A stretch of DNA of 37,118 nt from Deltaproteobacteria bacterium RIFCSPLOWO2_02_FULL_50_16 (GTDB lineage: Bacteria > UBA10199 > 2-02-FULL-50-16): assembly GCA_001798715.1 (NCBI GenBank), contig MGSF01000046.1:1515-38632 (forward strand), written 5' to 3'. The position numbers and the translations under genes are program-made. The notes under the pieces were generated by a model. That model searched no databases. It was given only the letters and a program-made list of their open reading frames with translations, and had not been told where the DNA came from. Below are positions 28,589 to 36,964 of the stretch, one piece after another; within the stretch, counting starts at the first letter, position 1; the number at the start of each line of letters is the position of its first letter.

Positions 28589-29539
28589 TTGACAGAAATG
28601 TTAAAATCGACCACAAAAAAGGATATGAACGCCCTTCAAAAGACCACGATCCAGACTGGTTGCCGCATTGTCAAATCAGCCAAGGCAACGGCGCTCTTCA
28701 TTTTTATCGATGCCGTGGATCGTCTGGATGCCGTGGAGTCCCTTCCCAAGGGCTGTCAACTCATTCTTGTGACACAAAAGAGAAAAGACGAGGTTTCTCC
28801 CAATTCTATTAAGGAAATCGAAAAACTCAACCCACAGATCCTCATTCTCCCCAAGATCTCCATGACGCGCATGAGCCGTATAAAAATTGCCGTCATGCTG
28901 GCCCTGGCCAAAAAAATAATTGCCATGGGGGATATTATCGTCTTCATCAGTGGTCTCACAGAACTCGCCACACTGGACACCATCCTTCTCATCGACACGG
29001 GAAAAGAATCTGAAATACTCACCTCTCGAGAAATGACCAATTTCTCCGACACCGTCAATCCAGAGGTCTTTCAGCAGGTTTTGAATATTGCCATCGAATT
29101 TGCCAGTAGTGGCCGTGAAGGAAAACCCATAGGGACCATTTTTGTCTTAGGAGATGAGGATCACGTGATGCAGTTCTCCCGTCAGATGGTCATCAACCCC
29201 TTCAAGGGATACGAAAGCGAGGAATGCAATATCATGAATCCGGCCTTGAGGGAAACCATCAGGGAATTCTCGGCAATCGACGGGGCCTTTGTCATCAGTC
29301 ATGATGGTTATATATTGGCCGCCGGACGCTATTTGGGGGCTGCCAGTGAGGAAGACAGCATCCCCCGCGGTTTGGGTTCCCGGCATATTGCCTCGGCCGG
29401 CATTACATCCTTGACAGGAGCCGTTGCAATCACTATCTCAGAGTCCACAGGAGATGTACGAATCTTTAAAAACGGGAAGATCTTCGTTGAGATTGAAAAG
29501 GCTTCCCCCTCACCGAAGGCCATCCCGGTACATCACTAA
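28589..29539 (+). CDS. DAC-domain (DisA_N) diadenylate cyclase-like protein with about 140-aa N-terminal domain; start possibly 28598 or 28625
   Basis: GREGKPIGTIFVLGDEDHVMQFSRQMVINPFKGY, IDGAFVISHDGYILAAGRYL, GLGSRHIASAGIT, DVRIFKNGKI. Confidence 0.88.
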   Translation: MTEMLKSTTKKDMNALQKTTIQTGCRIVKSAKATALFIFIDAVDRLDAVESLPKGCQLILVTQKRKDEVSPNSIKEIEKLNPQILILPKISMTRMSRIKIAVMLALAKKIIAMGDIIVFISGLTELATLDTILLIDTGKESEILTSREMTNFSDTVNPEVFQQVLNIAIEFASSGREGKPIGTIFVLGDEDHVMQFSRQMVINPFKGYESEECNIMNPALRETIREFSAIDGAFVISHDGYILAAGRYLGAASEEDSIPRGLGSRHIASAGITSLTGAVAITISESTGDVRIFKNGKIFVEIEKASPSPKAIPVHH

Positions 29540-29550
29540 AAAAGGAGTTT

Positions 29551-29808
29551 TTGACAATGAGCAAATTTGAGAAAAATCTTCATGACATCCGCACAAAAAA
29601 TATTTACATCAACCAGCGCAAGTTAAGCCAAAAAGATTGGGACAAACACTTAAATCACCTTCCTGACTGTTCTAAAGATTCCGTTGAAATTTTCGTCTAT
29701 GACGAATCAGAAGAAAAAACCGCTACGGGAGAGACCTCTCAAGAGCCTCAAGGCAATCTTGCGAATCATACCGGCTTTGGCGACACAAAGAATCTAGAAA
29801 ACTCATAG
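29551..29808 (+). CDS. Small hypothetical protein (83-85 aa; likely start ATG 29557)
   Basis: aaaaaaggag SD upstream; charged hydrophilic protein co-oriented with the DAC gene 11 bp away. Confidence 0.65.
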   Translation: MTMSKFEKNLHDIRTKNIYINQRKLSQKDWDKHLNHLPDCSKDSVEIFVYDESEEKTATGETSQEPQGNLANHTGFGDTKNLENS

Positions 29809-29874
29809 AGTTTACTAAGGAGTTCAAATTCCACTATACATGGAAATAGCCTATTGTTCCCAATTCTCCTTAGC

Positions 29875-29944
29875 CCCTCTCTTTATTATAATTTATAAAG
29901 GTAAGGGGCCATCCCTACCTTAATAAACTATAATAGGGAGAGGG
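29875..29944. repeat. 70-bp near-perfect palindrome between convergent ORF and lipB
   Basis: ccctctctttattataatttataaaggtaagggg / ccctaccttaataaactataatagggagaggg arms of about 32 bp with few mismatches around a short loop. Confidence 0.8.
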
Positions 29945-29953
29945 ATAGTACTG

Positions 29954-30640
29954 TCAGACCTTATGAGTAGGAATTAATGAACTGACTTGTAATGTATTAA
30001 TTTTCGTCCGAAAGATCGGATCCATAACCTCAAGTATCTTGGTCTTGACCTCCAGCATCGATACATTTTTTCCAAGCTCTTTTTCCATACTCGTCATCTC
30101 GCAGTCCTGTAGGCCACAGGGGTGAATGAATCGATAGTGGTCGAGATTGCATGAACAATTGAGACTGAAACCATGCATCGAGACGTTTCGCTCCACATGA
30201 AAACCCAGAGAGGCTATCTTGCGCCTCCCGTCGACCGTCCACAATCCTGGATAAGATGTTTTGATCCGTGTCTTCATTTCCCAGTGGATGAGGGTTTCTT
30301 GAAGAAGGATTTCTGTCTGATGCACCCACTGGGGGATTGAAAGACCTCGAGCTCTTAAATCGCAGATAAGATACCCCACAATCTGTCCAGGACCATGATA
30401 GGTCACACGCCCGCCGCGTTCGGTGGCCATCACCGGAAAACCATGGGAACTATCAATGATATCACTCGCCACAAAACGTTTGCCCAATGTCAAAACAGGG
30501 GGGTGTTCCACAAAGAGCAAAAGGTCCGGAATCAAACCCCGCTGTCTCTGAATCCTTAGCTTTTTTTGAAGATCGTGACAGATTGAATAAGAAACCAACC
30601 CCAAATCAAGTGAGAGAAAATCCATAAACATCCTGTTCAA
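29954..30640 (-). CDS. lipB: Lipoyl(octanoyl) transferase
   Basis: RGGRVTYHGPGQIVGYLICDLR, RKIASLGFHVERNVSMHGFSLNCS. Confidence 0.95.
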   Translation of the reverse strand: MNRMFMDFLSLDLGLVSYSICHDLQKKLRIQRQRGLIPDLLLFVEHPPVLTLGKRFVASDIIDSSHGFPVMATERGGRVTYHGPGQIVGYLICDLRARGLSIPQWVHQTEILLQETLIHWEMKTRIKTSYPGLWTVDGRRKIASLGFHVERNVSMHGFSLNCSCNLDHYRFIHPCGLQDCEMTSMEKELGKNVSMLEVKTKILEVMDPIFRTKINTLQVSSLIPTHKV

Positions 30641-31719
30641 TAAAGGGGCAGGTCCCGCGTCACCTTATGGGTCCCCTTCCACTCCTTAAGAAAACCCTGG
30701 GGACGATGATAGTCATCATAGGCAACATAGGCATAAGTAAAGCGAGTCGATTTCCCCAGTTCTTGTGGGTCTAGATTGAGCTTTTCATTCCAAAGCCCCG
30801 TATTGATATACCTTTTCCCGGGCATGACCTGTTTATAACGAAAGGTGTGTGTATGCCCAAAAATAACTAGGGAGATATTTTGATGAATCAGCAAGATGCG
30901 TTTGGCCACAATATCGAGGTTTTGATCAATCGATATTTCCTTTAAGATATTGAGAGTCGTAAAAAAAGAGGACCGCCTCGTAGGCGACCTAAAAAAGCGG
31001 AGTTTGATAAAATAGACGGCGATCCCTATCAAGGATTTGATGGCAAATAAGGTCTCATGAATCAGGGCCCATCGAATATAATGACGCATCGGGTAGACCT
31101 TTGAAAAATAGGGTTTGCGCCTCCTCACCTTTGACGAATAGTTGATGACAACAAAACAGCCCCAGGGCAAATTAATAATGGGTTCTGGCAAATTTTTCGT
31201 CAAAAAATAACGCCTGGGATTAAAGAGGCTGTCCGCAAAATAGTTGTTTCCATGCTCCACATAAACGCCGTCAAAAATAAGGGGTTCCAGATGAATGCGA
31301 GTGCCCTCCCCCAAATAATCCATCAATACCTTTTGAACCCCGGGCCATAAGAGGCCACAGTCGTGATTGCCCAAAATAAAGATGATATGATGCCCCTGAG
31401 TCTTGGCAAACTGCCGCAGGGCCTCAAAGACCTTTGGATGTCCCTTAATGATCCATTGGGTTCTTTGAACGCAAACCTTCTCGGTCAAGATATCAGGATC
31501 GACTTCATCGGGAAAAAGGTGAAGGTGGTTGAAAAAATCCCCATTGCAAATCAGCTCGACATCGGCCTTCTCATAGATCCCCTGACAATAATATTCCAAA
31601 AATTCAACAAACGGATCATCATAAAAGAAATCTTCGAGATAATTGACAGATCCATCCTCAAGGATAGGACCACCCCCGATATGAAAGTCACTCACAACAA
31701 TTTTGCATTTAAGTGTCAC
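30637..31719 (-). CDS. Calcineurin-like metallophosphoesterase
   Basis: VVSDFHIGGG, NGDFFNHL, ILGNHDCG, VIFGHTHTFRYK. Confidence 0.88.
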   Translation of the reverse strand: MTLKCKIVVSDFHIGGGPILEDGSVNYLEDFFYDDPFVEFLEYYCQGIYEKADVELICNGDFFNHLHLFPDEVDPDILTEKVCVQRTQWIIKGHPKVFEALRQFAKTQGHHIIFILGNHDCGLLWPGVQKVLMDYLGEGTRIHLEPLIFDGVYVEHGNNYFADSLFNPRRYFLTKNLPEPIINLPWGCFVVINYSSKVRRRKPYFSKVYPMRHYIRWALIHETLFAIKSLIGIAVYFIKLRFFRSPTRRSSFFTTLNILKEISIDQNLDIVAKRILLIHQNISLVIFGHTHTFRYKQVMPGKRYINTGLWNEKLNLDPQELGKSTRFTYAYVAYDDYHRPQGFLKEWKGTHKVTRDLPLY

Positions 31720-32341
31720 GGGGCTCTCTCGTTCCAGTTTTAAGTATCCTCAATCCAATGATATAATATTGAATGAGGGTCATGAAGACAAGAAGACCCG
31801 CAGGATACAAAAAATAGGGGAATACCTTTTCAATCCCCTGCAGACTAAAGGGACCGTGACCTTCTAAGGCCAAGGGTTTGAGAAGTGCAATAGAGACTGT
31901 AATGATAAATAAAAGCGTTGCGATTTTAGAGATCACGGTCGGTTTGTACTCTATGTGAATATTTCTTAGTTTGTAGCGAATAAGCCCATAAAGAATCAAT
32001 AAATCACGGGCAAAGACAAGGACGAGTAACCATAGGGGCAAATAAGATTTTAGCATCAAGACAACGACGGACAACCACATCATCACCTTATCCGCCAAAG
32101 GGTCCAGAAAGGATCCCAGCTGACTTTTCTGATGCAGAAGACGGGCCAATGTCCCATCCACCAAGTCCGTGGCCGCCCCCCCCACAAAGAACCAAAAGGC
32201 CAGGACCCACTGATTTTTTAGACCAAAGACAAAAAAGACGGCAGCGCAGCAAAGGCGGGCCAGGGAGAGACAATTGGGAACCGTCATAATACGCCCCCAA
32301 TGCTGGTTATTGACCTTCGACAGGCCTTCTGACATATTCAT
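31709..32341 (-). CDS. CDP-alcohol phosphatidyltransferase family (PgsA-like)
   Basis: DLVDGTLARLLHQKSQLGSFLDPLADKV matches DGxxARxxxxxxxxGxxxDxxxD. Confidence 0.92.
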   Translation of the reverse strand: MNMSEGLSKVNNQHWGRIMTVPNCLSLARLCCAAVFFVFGLKNQWVLAFWFFVGGAATDLVDGTLARLLHQKSQLGSFLDPLADKVMMWLSVVVLMLKSYLPLWLLVLVFARDLLILYGLIRYKLRNIHIEYKPTVISKIATLLFIITVSIALLKPLALEGHGPFSLQGIEKVFPYFLYPAGLLVFMTLIQYYIIGLRILKTGTREPRDT

Positions 32342-32438
32342 TCATCCAGTAATTTGAAGGTAAATGACAATTTTGTCAATGACTTCTTAGACTTACAAGT
32401 CAGCTCATTTTTTTCTACTCATGTGAAGGCGCTGAGAC

Positions 32439-33608
32439 ATGATGGACAAGACACAAAAATATATCGGCTGGGCCTGTACCTACACCCCCCTTCCCCTCAT
32501 CGAGGCCTCAGGATTCACTCCTTATCGCCTCCTCCCCACAACCCAGGCCCCTGATCGTTCAGGACATAAGCTTCACGACAATCTATGTCCCCATATCAAA
32601 AAAATCCTTGATCGAGCCCTCGATAACGATCTGCCTCCACTGGCCGGAATCGTTTTTGTTAATAGCTGCGATGCCATGCACCGACTGGCGGACGCCTGGA
32701 ATCAAGTACGCCCTCATGATAACACCATTCTCATTGATCTCCCAATCGCACCTCCGGTGCTCCAGGGTCCCGGAGCTCTGTCGACGGGGCCCATCGCACC
32801 TCCGGTGCTCCAGGGTCCCGGAGCTCTGTCGACGGGGCCCATCGCCAATGACGAAAAATCCGTCGACTTTTTGAGCCAGGAATTTTCCAAACTCTCCCAG
32901 ACCCTTGCAGAATGGTCGGGAGAGACCCCCACAAAGGCAGCCACCCAAGAAGGCCTGTCGCACTATCACGAGATTTATAACCTTCTCGATGAAATTAAAA
33001 ATCACCACATCAAGGGTACCCTCAACAAAGGGGGGGCCTTTATGCAAGACCTCTACAATCAAGCGGCCACACAGTCCTCCACTCAAACCCTAGAATCCCT
33101 TAAAAAATGCCTCGCCTCCTTCCAAGAGACTCCTTCCCTTCATAAAGGTATCCCCCTCTTTCTTTTTGGAAATGTCCTCCCAGACCCCGAGGCCTTTTCA
33201 CTTTTTGAATCCTGCGGGGCTTACATCGTTGCCGATAATCTTTGTACCGGTTTTCGCCAATTTGCCGCCTACGACAAGATCCCGCCAGGTCTCAACAATG
33301 ATCAAGATGTTTTTGCCTTCCTGGCTCGCTCTCTCCTCATGCGAACCCCCTGTGCCCGTACATTTGATCCCCAAAAACCCCTTTATATCGCCGATCAGCT
33401 TTTGGCCGAGGCCAGGTCTTATGGGGTTCGGGGCGCCATTGGACACACGGTCAAGTTTTGCGATCCCTATTTGGCCCGACTTCCCATAATACGAGAGGTC
33501 TTTAAAAAGGCAAAAATGCCCCTCCTCCTCCTTGAGGGAGACTGTACGTTGCGCTCGATGGGTCAGCACCGCACACGTATTGAGGCTTTTGTTGAAATGT
33601 TGGGGTAA
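32439..33608 (+). CDS. 2-hydroxyacyl-CoA dehydratase / benzoyl-CoA reductase-type subunit (HgdB/BcrB/C-like) carrying an in-frame tandem repeat insertion
   Basis: GIVFVNSCDAMHRLADAWNQ, IADQLLAEARSYGVRGAIGHTVKFCDPYLARLPIIREVFKKAKMPLLLLEGDCT; neighbours a paralogue and an activase. Confidence 0.85.
   Translation: MMDKTQKYIGWACTYTPLPLIEASGFTPYRLLPTTQAPDRSGHKLHDNLCPHIKKILDRALDNDLPPLAGIVFVNSCDAMHRLADAWNQVRPHDNTILIDLPIAPPVLQGPGALSTGPIAPPVLQGPGALSTGPIANDEKSVDFLSQEFSKLSQTLAEWSGETPTKAATQEGLSHYHEIYNLLDEIKNHHIKGTLNKGGAFMQDLYNQAATQSSTQTLESLKKCLASFQETPSLHKGIPLFLFGNVLPDPEAFSLFESCGAYIVADNLCTGFRQFAAYDKIPPGLNNDQDVFAFLARSLLMRTPCARTFDPQKPLYIADQLLAEARSYGVRGAIGHTVKFCDPYLARLPIIREVFKKAKMPLLLLEGDCTLRSMGQHRTRIEAFVEMLG
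32745..32840 (+). repeat. 48-bp palindromic module, two exact tandem copies, in frame inside a dehydratase-subunit gene
   Basis: atcgcacctccggtgctccagggtcccggagctctgtcgacggggccc at 32745-32792 and 32793-32840; encodes IAPPVLQGPGALSTGP twice. Confidence 0.95.
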
Positions 33609-33614
33609 AACTTT

Positions 33615-34883
33615 ATGATTTCACAATATTTTGATTCTCTCATCAGCGGCATTGAGGCCAAGATAAAGGAAGATCCCAAGGCCTTTCATCCCCGCAAAAA
33701 ATACACCCTTGAGGTGGCCCGACTGGGAAAAAGACTCTATGCCCGAGAAGGGCCCATCGCATCTCCGATGCTTCAGGGTCCCGGAGCCCTGCCGACGGGG
33801 CCTATCGCTCTCTGTGGCGTCACGACCCCCTTTGACCTCCTGAATGCCATGGGAGTCACCTCCTGTTTTGTCGAATTCATTGGGGCCCTATTGGCCTCAA
33901 GCGGAACCGTCGCCCCCTTTCTTGAAAAGGCCGAGCATTCAGGTTACGCCTCGGATTCCTGCGGCTATCATCGGGCCGTCCTCGGGGCCTCACAAGAGGG
34001 GCTGATGCCCCATCCCGACTTCCTGATCGCCACCTCCTGCCCCTGTAGCGGGGGATTGGCGACGATGGAAAACCTCGCCCATCACTATAAAAAAGACCTC
34101 TTTCTTCTTCATATCCCACAGGACCTGTCAAAAAAGAATGTAGATTATTTGGCCCGGCAAATCATGGAAATGGAAACCTTCGTGACCCGGCACACAGGTC
34201 GCCCCCTTGATCCTGATCGTCTCCTAAAAGTCATCGAAAAGACCAATCAGGCCCGGGAACTGATGGTCGAGATCTATCACCTTGCCCAGCACATCCCCTC
34301 CCCCAATAGTGGCAAGGAACTGGGAAACTTTGCTATTGTCATGGCCTTATTATTGGGGACGGACGCCGCCATTGATGTCACCAGGGCCTATCGTGATGAA
34401 TTTGCCGCAAGACTCCATGCGGGGTCTAGCGGTGTCCCTCAAGAACGCCTGCGCCTCATGTGGATTCAGAATCGTATCCAATTCAAAAATTCAATCATCC
34501 CAGATCTGGAAAAAAATTATCAGGCCTCCGTCATCGTCGATGAACTCAATAGCATGACCTGGGATCCCATTGATCCTCATGATCCTTATGTGGGTTTTGC
34601 CGAAAGGGCCATTTCCATTCCTTTCAATGGTGGCGTAGAACGACGTGTCCAGCATCTCAAGAAATTGGCCCAAGATTATAAAATCGACGGGGCCATCAAT
34701 CCCTGTCACTGGGGATGCCGGCAAGGAACGGGGGCGAGGGGCTTGATCGAGGAGGGTCTTAAAGAAATCGGGGTTCCTGTCCTCAATCTGGAAGTGGATT
34801 GTGTCGATACAAGGAATTATGCCGAGGGACAGCTGAAGACGCGGCTGGGGGCTTTTTTCGAAATGCTGCATAGTCGCCATTAG
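33615..34883 (+). CDS. 2-hydroxyacyl-CoA dehydratase / benzoyl-CoA reductase-type subunit with one in-frame repeat insertion
   Basis: ALCGVTTPFDLLNAMGVTSCFVEFIGALLAS, SYxCGYHRAVLG-like segment, ATSCPCSGG, GAINPCHWGCRQG. Confidence 0.85.
   Translation: MISQYFDSLISGIEAKIKEDPKAFHPRKKYTLEVARLGKRLYAREGPIASPMLQGPGALPTGPIALCGVTTPFDLLNAMGVTSCFVEFIGALLASSGTVAPFLEKAEHSGYASDSCGYHRAVLGASQEGLMPHPDFLIATSCPCSGGLATMENLAHHYKKDLFLLHIPQDLSKKNVDYLARQIMEMETFVTRHTGRPLDPDRLLKVIEKTNQARELMVEIYHLAQHIPSPNSGKELGNFAIVMALLLGTDAAIDVTRAYRDEFAARLHAGSSGVPQERLRLMWIQNRIQFKNSIIPDLEKNYQASVIVDELNSMTWDPIDPHDPYVGFAERAISIPFNGGVERRVQHLKKLAQDYKIDGAINPCHWGCRQGTGARGLIEEGLKEIGVPVLNLEVDCVDTRNYAEGQLKTRLGAFFEMLHSRH
33756..33803 (+). repeat. 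Diverged single copy of the 48-bp palindromic module, in frame
   Basis: atcgcatctccgatgcttcagggtcccggagccctgccgacggggcct; encodes IASPMLQGPGALPTGP. Confidence 0.93.
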
Positions 34884-34890
34884 AAATTTT

Positions 34891-35676
34891 ATGTACTATC
34901 TGGGTATCGACATAGGCAGTCTTTCCTGCGACGCCGTCTTAATCGACCATGAGAATAAAATCATGGCCTCTTCCGTCGTTCCTACCGGTGCACAGAACCG
35001 CATCGCCATTGAGCGCGCCACTCAAGAGGTCTTCAAAACGGCCCACATCACACCCAAAGACGTCAAGGCCACTGTGTCAACGGGATATGGACGTGACCGT
35101 GTGGAGGAACGTCTGGCCGCTGTCACGGAAATCACCTGTCATGCCCGCGGTATACGGCACCTGTTGCCAAAAACAAATGTGCTCATCGACATCGGGGGAC
35201 AAGACAGTAAGACGATTCGAATCGACGACAATTCTCTCGTTGTCGATTTTGCCATGAATGATAAATGCGCCGCGGGCACGGGGCGCTTTTTGGAGGCCAT
35301 GGCCCGGGCCCTACAAGTCGATATCGAGGAATTGGCCAAACTGGATCACGGGGCCTCCGGCCATGTCACCTTAAGCAGTATGTGTACCGTTTTCGCTGAA
35401 AGTGAAGTGGTGTCCCTTATTGCCGATGGTATCTCTCCCCATGAAATTGTTCACGGGCTCAATCGAGCGATTGCGACCCGTATTTTGGGTCTTGTCCATC
35501 GTGTAGCCCCCAGCATCAATGGTCTTTCGGTGGCCATGTCAGGGGGGGTAGCCCATAATAGTGGAGTCATTCGTGCCTTAAGCGAAGGTCTCAATTGCGA
35601 AATCTTGGTTCCACCTCGGCCCGATACGGTGGGGGCCCTCGGGGCCGCACTCATCGCCCGCGAAAGGGACAGTTGA
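34891..35676 (+). CDS. BadF/BadG/BcrA/BcrD (HgdC)-family ATPase, dehydratase/reductase activase
   Basis: YYLGIDIGSLSCDAVLID, DIGGQDSKTIRID, NDKCAAGTGRFLE, MSGGVAHNSGV. Confidence 0.93.
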   Translation: MYYLGIDIGSLSCDAVLIDHENKIMASSVVPTGAQNRIAIERATQEVFKTAHITPKDVKATVSTGYGRDRVEERLAAVTEITCHARGIRHLLPKTNVLIDIGGQDSKTIRIDDNSLVVDFAMNDKCAAGTGRFLEAMARALQVDIEELAKLDHGASGHVTLSSMCTVFAESEVVSLIADGISPHEIVHGLNRAIATRILGLVHRVAPSINGLSVAMSGGVAHNSGVIRALSEGLNCEILVPPRPDTVGALGAALIARERDS

Positions 35677-35688
35677 AGCCCCATCGAC

Positions 35689-36960
35689 TCATTTGTGTCC
35701 CTCAATAAAACGTTGATAGCGATTAAGATGTTTCTCACCCATCTCCACACTCAGTCGAACTCCTTTTCCTAAATCCTTTCGACTTAATACACGACAATTT
35801 TTATAGATCTCCGAAATGGGTTGAAAATCCTCATAGGGAAAAAATAATGACACCTGTTTTAGATTTTTAGACAAATGATCGTCTATGGATAGTAACAAAT
35901 TCTTTAGCCCCTCTTTTTTGAGGGCTGAAATACCTATGATAGGATCCTCGGGAGAGTCCTCATGATGAAAAAGGTCCATCTTGTTATAAATCTTAATAAG
36001 GGAAATAGAATCCAACTCCAAATCCCGGAGTACCCCTTCGACGGCCGTGACTTGCTGGCGATAGAGAGGATGTGAAATATCAATCACATGAAGAAGCAAA
36101 TCGGAGCTCCGCACCTCCTCAAATGTCGAATGAAAGGCCTCGATGAGTTGATGCGGCAGTTTATTGACAAACCCCACTGTATCTGTCAGAAGAATCTCGC
36201 GGTTACTGGGCAATTTTAACCGTCGGACCGTAGGATCGAGGGTCGCAAAGAGTGTGTCCGCCACAAAAACATCCGCTCCCGTCAAGGATTTCATGAGCGT
36301 TGACTTGCCTGCATTGGTATAACCCACGAGCGTCACAATCGGGAGAGGAATGGCCTCTCTTTTTTCCCGGTGGATTTTCCGATGTCTTTTTAATCCCTCC
36401 AATTCCTGCTGAAGCCGCGAAATGCGCTCACGGGCCCTCCGGCGATCCACTTCCAATTGTGTTTCACCAGGACCCCGCGTCCCGATTCCCCCTCCCAATC
36501 GTGAAAAATGAATCCCCTTCCCCACAAGTCTGGGAAGCAAATATTTCATCTGGGCCAATTCAACCTGCAATTTTCCCTCTTTTGTGTGAGCCCGTTTTGC
36601 AAAGATATCGAGAATAAGTCCCGTGCGGTCCAAGACCTTGACGCCAATAACGTCTTCCAGATTTCGATTCTGAGTGGGAGACAAATCCTCATCAAAAATG
36701 ATCACATGTAGATCCCCTGATTGGGCCAGCGCCAAAATCTCCTCCACCTTTCCACTTTTTATATAGGTCGAAGGATCAATCTTCCTCACCTCTTGAACCA
36801 ACCGATGGCGCACGATGGCCCCCGCCGTTTCCGCCAATCTTTTCAGCTCATCGAGTGAATCAAGGGTTTTTTTCTTGTCGCGGGAGGATCGATAGCACCC
36901 GACCAATAATGCATTTTCGAAAGTGGGCGTTTGAGGACATGTCTTTTGAAAAGAAGGCAT
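35689..36960 (-). CDS. hflX: GTPase HflX
   Basis: GGGIGTRGPGETQLEVDRRR, VGYTNAGKSTLMKSLTG, LTDTVGFVNKLPHQLIEAFHSTFEEV. Confidence 0.95.
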   Translation of the reverse strand: MPSFQKTCPQTPTFENALLVGCYRSSRDKKKTLDSLDELKRLAETAGAIVRHRLVQEVRKIDPSTYIKSGKVEEILALAQSGDLHVIIFDEDLSPTQNRNLEDVIGVKVLDRTGLILDIFAKRAHTKEGKLQVELAQMKYLLPRLVGKGIHFSRLGGGIGTRGPGETQLEVDRRRARERISRLQQELEGLKRHRKIHREKREAIPLPIVTLVGYTNAGKSTLMKSLTGADVFVADTLFATLDPTVRRLKLPSNREILLTDTVGFVNKLPHQLIEAFHSTFEEVRSSDLLLHVIDISHPLYRQQVTAVEGVLRDLELDSISLIKIYNKMDLFHHEDSPEDPIIGISALKKEGLKNLLLSIDDHLSKNLKQVSLFFPYEDFQPISEIYKNCRVLSRKDLGKGVRLSVEMGEKHLNRYQRFIEGHK

Positions 36961-36964
36961 CTTA

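Noticed and set aside
28589-29539. Full-length DisA DNA-integrity scanning protein
   Set aside because: Only the DAC domain is recognisable; no C-terminal linker or HhH region follows.
32745-32840. Possible CRISPR or minisatellite array
   Set aside because: Only two adjacent units without spacers, and related single copies elsewhere; better explained as a palindromic repeat inserted in frame.
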